In this document: piece after piece, positions 58,905 to 64,000 of the stretch
Position numbering within the stretch: position 1 is the first letter of the stretch
How the letters are laid out: every line of letters starts with the position of its first letter
Source of the DNA: Prevotella sp.
Lineage (GTDB): Bacteria; Bacteroidota; Bacteroidia; Bacteroidales; Bacteroidaceae
Length of the DNA stretch: 64,000 nt
Assembly: GCA_017417465.1 (NCBI GenBank)
Contig: JAFPZD010000014.1
Coordinates: 62,001-126,000, forward strand
Direction: 5' to 3'
Notes under the pieces: generated by a model
What the model was told of the DNA's origin: nothing
Database searches by the model: none
The model's input: only the letters and a program-made list of their open reading frames with translations
Program-made: the position numbers and the translations under genes

Positions 58905-59714
58905 CTATCGTGGCAGGTTGAACGCACGGCTCATCTCCTGCATCTGCTCATCGCTCATGCCCTCGGGTTCGTAGCCCATGCCCTTGGCGTTGATGTAGAT
59001 TTTGGCAGACTTCGAGAGCACGTCGATCTGATCGAAGGCGTCCATCACGTCGAGGCCTTTGGCGAAGACGCCGTGCTTCTCCCACATGACCACGTCGTAG
59101 TCTTCGAGCTCCTTCAGTGTGGCGTCGGCCAGCTCGTTGGAACCAGGCAAGGTGTAGGGCACAATGCCCAAGCCTAACGGGCAGAAAGCCTTCGTCTCGG
59201 GAATCATCGACCAAAGGATGCGCGTCAGCACGTCCTTGCCTAAGAACGCACGATTGTGGCTCATGGCAACCAGCTCTATGGGGTGAGTGTGAACGGTGGC
59301 CCGATAGGGTGAACCGCTCTCGATGAGGTGGGCGTGCACCGTCAGGTGGCTGGGCAGCTCGCTGGTGGGCATCACAGCCTCGTCGGCGATGATGACGTAG
59401 CTGGCGCAGTCGTCAAGGATGCGGATAATGCTACCGTTCTGCATTGGCCAGCGGGCGAGGTCGCGCATGCGCTTGCCCGTACCTTTACAATAAAAGTAGC
59501 AGCCTTTCAGTGCGGGCAGTGTCACGCCGATCTGCTTGACGTCGCTGATGGCGGGCAGCTGCCGAATGTCGTCGTCGACCAGCTCAGTGACGTTCACGGT
59601 GATGTTGCCGCCATTGCGCTCGGCCCACCCGTTTTGCCACAAGTAGCCAGCCACCTCAGCAATCTTTTCCACCTCGCACTTCAGTGCCGGTCTTCCTTCA
59701 AGAATACTCTTCAT
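58905..59714 (-). CDS. rhaD: Rhamnulose-1-phosphate aldolase
   Basis: 269 residues. Splits L-rhamnulose 1-phosphate into dihydroxyacetone phosphate and L-lactaldehyde; Zn2+-dependent class II aldolase of the RhaD/AraD fold. GWAERNGGNITVN near the N-terminus, the zinc-binding HTHP in ATVHTHPIELVAM, the catalytic region SGSPYRA and the second ligand motif VVMWEKHGVFAKG are all present. Length matches the family. Divergent from aldA with a shared 230-bp regulatory gap. Confidence 0.96.
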   Translation of the reverse strand: MKSILEGRPALKCEVEKIAEVAGYLWQNGWAERNGGNITVNVTELVDDDIRQLPAISDVKQIGVTLPALKGCYFYCKGTGKRMRDLARWPMQNGSIIRILDDCASYVIIADEAVMPTSELPSHLTVHAHLIESGSPYRATVHTHPIELVAMSHNRAFLGKDVLTRILWSMIPETKAFCPLGLGIVPYTLPGSNELADATLKELEDYDVVMWEKHGVFAKGLDVMDAFDQIDVLSKSAKIYINAKGMGYEPEGMSDEQMQEMSRAFNLPR

Positions 59715-59753
59715 ATTTATTATCAGTAGTAATGGTTCTTGGTTTACGGCTGC

Positions 59754-59904
59754 AAAGGTACGGCTTTTTTGGGTGTGTAAACATCACTATTTGATTTTTT
59801 GCCCCGAAAATCTGACATGTGGTGCAGAAAAGTGTCTGTGAACTCTTAATTTATCAAAAAAATACAGCCGTATGCTTCTTTTTCGCAACTTTTTAGTATC
59901 TTTG
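59754..59904. promoter_or_regulatory. Divergent rhaD/aldA promoter region
   Basis: TACCTTTG on the minus strand at 59754-59761 (40 bp before the rhaD ATG) and TATCTTTG on the plus strand at 59897-59904 (43 bp before the aldA ATG). TTATCAAAA, also seen twice upstream of rhaB, lies between them at 59851-59859. Confidence 0.65.
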
Positions 59905-59946
59905 CAGGCAGTTTGTTTAACTCTACTAAACCAAAACATTATTCTT

Positions 59947-61383
59947 ATGAAAGACTTACAAATGTACATTAATGGCCGCTTTTGCGAGAGCCGCAGTGGG
60001 AAATGGATTAACGTGTTGAACCCCTCGACTGAGGAAGTCATATCACGCCAGCCGGAAGGCACCATCGAGGACGTGAACGAGGCACTCGACGCCGCACGTG
60101 CCGCCCAGAAGGCTTGGGCCAAGACTCCCGCAATCGAGCGTGCTGGCTACCTGCTGAAGATTGCTGCTGGCATCAAGGCCCGCGAGCAGGAGTTCACTGA
60201 GATTATCATGCGCGAGCAGGGTAAGACCCGCAACTGGGCTGCCATCGAGGTGGGGGCTACCATCGCCTACTTCGAGTATATGGCATCGTTCGCACGCCAC
60301 ATCGAGGGTGAGATTATTCCCAGCGACCGCCCCAACGAGACCATTCTGCTGACGAAGAAGCCCATTGGCGTCGTCGCCGGCATCCTGCCTTGGAACTTCC
60401 CCTTCTTCCTAATTGCCCGCAAGGCCGGTGCTGCCCTCATCGCTGGTTGCACCATTGTCATCAAGCCCAGCCAGCTGACGCCTGAGAACTGCACCGAGTT
60501 TGCCAAGGTTGTGGCTGAGACGGGCCTGCCCGCTGGTGTCATCAACATCGTCACGGGTAAGGGTAGCGTCATTGGTAACGAGATGGCTGGAAGCCCGAAG
60601 ATCGATATCGTCAGCGTTACGGGTAGCGTCTCGGCTGGCGAGAGCATCATGGCTGCTGCTTCGAAGAACATCACGAAGGTGAGCCTCGAGCTGGGTGGCA
60701 AGGCTCCCGCCATCGTCATGAAGGATGCCGACCTGGAGCGTGCTGCACAGTGGATCGTCGACAGCCGCATTGGCAACAATGGCCAGATCTGCAACAACGC
60801 TGAGCGCGTCTACGTGCAGAAGGATGTGAAGGATGAATTTACGAAGATACTGGTCGAGAAGATGAAGGCCGTCAAGGTGGGAGACCCTTGCGCCGACGAG
60901 AGCGTCGACATGGGCCCGCTGGTGGAGGCCCGTGCACTGGAGAGCGTCACCGAGAAGGTGGAGCGCGCCATCAAGCAGGGTGCCAAGCTGCTCTGCGGTG
61001 GTCACCGCGTGGGCGAGAAGGGCTACTTCTATGCTGCCACTGTGCTCGACGACTGCCGTCAGGACATGGACATCATCCATGAGGAGACCTTCGGCCCTGT
61101 CATCCCGCTCATCACGTTTGAGACACTCGATGAGGTCATCGCCATGGCTAACGACTGTGAGTATGGCCTGGCTAGCTCCATCTTCACCAACGACCTGAAC
61201 ACGGCCGTCAAGGCATGCCGCGAGCTCGAGTTCGGCGAGACCTATGTCAACCGCGAGCACTTCGAGGCCATCCAGGGCTTCCACGCTGGCGTGAAGAAGT
61301 CGGGCATTGGTGGTGCCGACGGCAAGCATGGCGTCGACGAGTACCTCGTCACCCATGTCACGTATTTGGATACTTGGGAGTAA
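59947..61383 (+). CDS. aldA: Lactaldehyde dehydrogenase
   Basis: 478 residues from the ATG at 59947. Oxidises L-lactaldehyde to L-lactate with NAD+, in the cytosol. The aldehyde dehydrogenase landmarks are present: PWNFPFFLIARKAGAALIAG, the Rossmann motif region VSVTGSVSAGE, catalytic Glu in KVSLELGGKAP, and catalytic Cys282 in NNGQICNNAERVYV (the NNAERVYV end is specific to AldA-like enzymes). Followed by lutA after 21 bp, so lactaldehyde and lactate oxidation appear co-transcribed. Confidence 0.95.
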   Translation: MKDLQMYINGRFCESRSGKWINVLNPSTEEVISRQPEGTIEDVNEALDAARAAQKAWAKTPAIERAGYLLKIAAGIKAREQEFTEIIMREQGKTRNWAAIEVGATIAYFEYMASFARHIEGEIIPSDRPNETILLTKKPIGVVAGILPWNFPFFLIARKAGAALIAGCTIVIKPSQLTPENCTEFAKVVAETGLPAGVINIVTGKGSVIGNEMAGSPKIDIVSVTGSVSAGESIMAAASKNITKVSLELGGKAPAIVMKDADLERAAQWIVDSRIGNNGQICNNAERVYVQKDVKDEFTKILVEKMKAVKVGDPCADESVDMGPLVEARALESVTEKVERAIKQGAKLLCGGHRVGEKGYFYAATVLDDCRQDMDIIHEETFGPVIPLITFETLDEVIAMANDCEYGLASSIFTNDLNTAVKACRELEFGETYVNREHFEAIQGFHAGVKKSGIGGADGKHGVDEYLVTHVTYLDTWE

Positions 61384-61404
61384 CTATAGCCCCCTTACGA
61401 CACT

Positions 61405-62139
61405 ATGAAAATCGGACTATTCATTCCATGTTACGTCGACGCGCTCTACCCCGAGGTAGGCGTGTCGACATTTAAGTTGCTTAAGAGCCTTGGCGTCGAC
61501 GTCGACTACCCCGAGAAGCAGACGTGCTGCGGACAGCCGATGGGCAACGCAGGCTTCGAGCGCATGGCAGTGCCACTGGCCGAGAAGTACGACGAGCTAT
61601 TCAGTGGCTACGACTACGTGGTGGCACCGTCGGCCAGTTGTGCCGCTTACGTGAAGGTGTTCCACCCCAACCTGATGAAGGGGAAGACGTGCGTCGCCGC
61701 CCAGAAAACCATCGACGTGGTGGAGTTCCTCCACGATGTGTTGAAGGTGCAGTCGCTGCCCGCCCGTTTCCCTCACAAGGTCAGCGTGCATAACTCATGC
61801 CATGGCGTGCGCGAGCTGGGCCTCTCATCGCCATCTGAACGTAACGTGCCACGCTTCAACAAGATCATCGACCTGCTGCGCCTTGTCGATGGTATTGAAA
61901 TCTTCGAGCCAGAACGCCCCGATGAATGCTGTGGCTTCGGCGGTATGTTTGCCATCGAGGAGCAGGCCGTCTCTGAGCGTATGGGCATCGACAAGGTGAA
62001 GCGCCATATCGCCACTGGTGCCGAGTATGTCACTGGTCCCGACTCGTCGTGCCTGATGCACATGCAGGGCGTGGCGCAGAAGCAGGGGCTCCCCATCCAG
62101 TTTATTCATGTCGTTCAAATTCTTGCTGCCGGCCTATGA
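61405..62139 (+). CDS. lutA: L-lactate oxidation iron-sulfur subunit LutA
   Basis: 244 residues. Two CCG domains carry the motifs QTCCGQP and DECCGFGGMF, plus PSASCAAYV and NSCHGVREL, together binding a 4Fe-4S type cofactor, as in LutA/YkgE. With LutB and LutC it oxidises L-lactate to pyruvate. Stop and lutB start overlap as ATGA (62136-62139). It is the first lut gene and follows aldA closely. Confidence 0.95.
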   Translation: MKIGLFIPCYVDALYPEVGVSTFKLLKSLGVDVDYPEKQTCCGQPMGNAGFERMAVPLAEKYDELFSGYDYVVAPSASCAAYVKVFHPNLMKGKTCVAAQKTIDVVEFLHDVLKVQSLPARFPHKVSVHNSCHGVRELGLSSPSERNVPRFNKIIDLLRLVDGIEIFEPERPDECCGFGGMFAIEEQAVSERMGIDKVKRHIATGAEYVTGPDSSCLMHMQGVAQKQGLPIQFIHVVQILAAGL

Positions 62140-63536
62140 GTACCTTACATTCAAAAGCTGCGCAGGACTACCTGCGCGACGACGCCGTGGTGAGTCGCCA
62201 CGACAACACTTTCTTTGGCATACGTCAAAAGCGCGACCGCATGGCACAGGCACTGCCAGAATGGGAGGACCTGCGCGAGGCCGCCAGCCAGATTAAGAAG
62301 CACACCGTCACCCACCTGGCCGACTATCTCGAGCAGTTCGAGGCACGTGCCACTGAGAACGGCGCCCACGTACACTGGGCGAAAGATGCCGACGAGTACA
62401 ACCGCATTGTACTCGATATCCTCAACGCCAAGGGCGTGAAGAAGGTTGTCAAGAGTAAGAGCATGCTCACTGAGGAGTGTCATCTCAACGAGAGCCTTGA
62501 GCGCAATGGCATCGAGGTGGTGGAAACCGACCTTGGCGAGCGCATCCTGCAGATGATGAAGCTGGCCCCCAGCCACATCGTCGTGCCTGCACTCCATGTC
62601 CATCGTGAGGACATCGGCAACTGCTTCCGTAAGAAGATTGCCGACTACGAGGCCATTGCCGACAGCTATCCCGGTGGTCGCCCGCAGGATGAGAACGACC
62701 CCACGTTCCTTACCTATGTGGCACGCATGCACCTGCGCCAGCAGTTTATGGAGGCCGGCGCCGGCATGACAGGTGCCAACTTCGGTATCGCCGCTACTGG
62801 CGACATCGTCGTTTGCACCAACGAGGGCAACGCCGACATGTCGACAAGCATCCCTAAGCTGCACATCGTCTCGATGGGTATTGAGAAGCTTATACCCGAC
62901 TACAAGTCGATGGGCGTCTTCCAGCGCATGGTGGCCCGCAACGGCACCGGTCAGGAGACGACCGTGTACACCAGCCATTTCCGTGGCCCACGGCCAGGCG
63001 GCGAGATGCACATCATCCTCGTTGACAACGGGCGCAGCGATATCCTCGGCAACGAGGAGCACTGGCAGACGCTGAAGTGCATGCGCTGCGGCGCCTGCAT
63101 GAACACGTGTCCCGTTTACCGCCGCTCGGCTGGCTATAGCTACACCTACTTCATCCCCGGCCCCATCGGCCTGAACCTCGGCATGCTGCGCGACCCGCAC
63201 AAGTACCACGACAACGTGTCAGCATGTTCACTCTGCTGCTCGTGCGACAACGTCTGTCCCGTCAAGGTCGACCTCTCTACACAGGTCTATCGGTGGCGGC
63301 AGCAGCTCGAGAGCCTCGGACACGACAATAAGCAGAAAAAGCTGATGTCGCAGGGCATGGGATTCCTCTTCAATCATCCTGCCCTCTACACAGGCGCTCT
63401 GCGCCTCTCGCCAATGGTCAACTGGGTGCCAGGACCACTTATCAACCTGTCCATCAATCCCTGGGCCTATAGTCACAAGATGATGAAGTTCCCCAAGAAG
63501 TCGTTCCACCAAATCTGGAAGGAGAAAAAGCTATGA
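62136..63536 (+). CDS. lutB: L-lactate oxidation iron-sulfur subunit LutB
   Basis: 466 residues from the ATG at 62136 overlapping the lutA stop. The LUD domain covers about residues 65-300 (VKKVVKSKSMLTEE, MTGANFGIAATGDIVVCTNEGN), followed by two 4Fe-4S clusters (CMRCGACMNTCPVY near 314 and CSLCCSCDNVCPVK near 363) and a C-terminal helical part (NWVPGPL). This is the standard LutB/YkgF architecture. Its stop overlaps the lutC start. Confidence 0.95.
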   Translation: MSTLHSKAAQDYLRDDAVVSRHDNTFFGIRQKRDRMAQALPEWEDLREAASQIKKHTVTHLADYLEQFEARATENGAHVHWAKDADEYNRIVLDILNAKGVKKVVKSKSMLTEECHLNESLERNGIEVVETDLGERILQMMKLAPSHIVVPALHVHREDIGNCFRKKIADYEAIADSYPGGRPQDENDPTFLTYVARMHLRQQFMEAGAGMTGANFGIAATGDIVVCTNEGNADMSTSIPKLHIVSMGIEKLIPDYKSMGVFQRMVARNGTGQETTVYTSHFRGPRPGGEMHIILVDNGRSDILGNEEHWQTLKCMRCGACMNTCPVYRRSAGYSYTYFIPGPIGLNLGMLRDPHKYHDNVSACSLCCSCDNVCPVKVDLSTQVYRWRQQLESLGHDNKQKKLMSQGMGFLFNHPALYTGALRLSPMVNWVPGPLINLSINPWAYSHKMMKFPKKSFHQIWKEKKL

Positions 63537-64000
63537 GTACAAGAGAAGACATCCTTGCAACGCTTCGCCGTAACACCCGCGAAACGTATGACATGCCCGA
63601 CCTCGACGCGCTGAGGCCCATCACCTACGCTGACACCTTGGCGGAATTCAAGACGAAGGTCACCACCGTGGCTGGTGCCAAGCTGATTGAGATGAAAGCT
63701 GGCGACACACTCGACGACGTGGTGCGGCAGGCCTATCCTGACGCAGGAATAAAGGCCAGCAACCTGCCCGGCGTTACTGCCGACATGAATCCTGACACCG
63801 TCAGCGAGGTACAAGAGTTGGAAAAGGTCGACGTCGGTATCGTCGAGGGCCGCATCGGCGTGGCTGAAAACGCCTGCATCTGGATACCACAGCAGATGAA
63901 GGAGCGTGCACTGCTTTTCGCCAGCCAGCGTCTCGTCGTCGTGCTCAGTCGCGACGCCATCGTTAACAATATGCACGAGGCCTACAACCTTATCGACAAG
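63533..64000 (+). CDS. lutC: L-lactate oxidation subunit LutC (C-terminus cut by window end)
   Basis: 156 residues visible, open to the window edge; starts at the ATG at 63533 overlapping the lutB stop (ATGA). It matches the LUD-domain protein LutC/YkgG: an N-terminal helix (STREDILATLRRNT), then KVDVGIVEGRIGVAENACIWIP, the conserved central block. Third subunit of the lactate-oxidising complex. The last residues of the family lie beyond the edge. Confidence 0.93.
   Translation, partial: MSTREDILATLRRNTRETYDMPDLDALRPITYADTLAEFKTKVTTVAGAKLIEMKAGDTLDDVVRQAYPDAGIKASNLPGVTADMNPDTVSEVQELEKVDVGIVEGRIGVAENACIWIPQQMKERALLFASQRLVVVLSRDAIVNNMHEAYNLIDK

Overview
The window is a Bacteroidota chromosome segment, most like Prevotella or a close relative. 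Evidence: promoters of the TAnnTTTG (-7) type in front of most transcription units, almost no Shine-Dalgarno sequences, SusC/SusD and TonB receptors, many Bacteroidales-type lipoproteins (SCS, LTAC, LAAC lipoboxes), C-terminal tails of the YDLQGR/YNAMGQ kind, and moderately high GC. No rRNA or tRNA gene was recognised.

Layout. 1-3.3 kb: start of a histidine phosphatase, a DUF308 membrane protein, then a leftward operon of a secreted endo/exonuclease/phosphatase-fold enzyme, a uracil-DNA-glycosylase-fold protein and uridine kinase. 3.5-16.4 kb: a GH3 beta-xylosidase with an unusual DUF1573 front domain, a foldback repeat, a TonB receptor followed by two OB-fold/DUF5689-type lipoproteins, a REP-type (RAYT) transposase with an expanded 13-residue repeat, ribosomal protein L31B, a secreted DNA/RNA nuclease, glutathione peroxidase and thioredoxin reductase. 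16.5-26.7 kb: a leftward trans-envelope uptake locus in the order ECF sigma, FecR, SusC (with STN domain), SusD, TlpA-like, DUF6242; a 0.4 kb foldback element lies between sigma and anti-sigma genes. 26.8-31 kb: patatin phospholipase, an antisense-overlapping sodium:solute symporter, and a TrpB2 tryptophan synthase beta chain preceded by what looks like a complete Trp attenuator with a Trp-Trp leader peptide. 31-48.3 kb: Hsp20 with a sigma-54 type promoter, Mfd carrying in-frame copies of a 113-bp palindromic element, a dolichol-phosphate-mannose-synthase-like transferase, GH27 alpha-galactosidase, a 1-kb repeat-rich intergenic region, and housekeeping operons (DUF4369-pyrC-phosphoesterase-plsC; frr-rsgA-dnaX-ftsB-like-membrane protein). 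48.4-64 kb: an L-rhamnose catabolic region: AraC regulator, rhaB, rhaA, a PL9-type pectic lyase, rhaT, rhaD, lactaldehyde dehydrogenase and lutABC. Together these would take rhamnose to DHAP plus lactaldehyde, then lactate and pyruvate.

The most unusual aspect is repeat architecture. Six tandem arrays with unrelated sequences share a 22-bp register. Several foldback elements have 30-85 bp arms. A 113-bp palindromic element occurs twice in the same reading frame of mfd. Collagen-like Gly-x-x repeats sit in both Mfd and DnaX. A 0.5-kb cassette with 38-bp inverted ends carries a GxxExxY gene between rhaB and rhaA. The RAYT transposase in the window is a candidate handler of some of these palindromes, but that link is inference.
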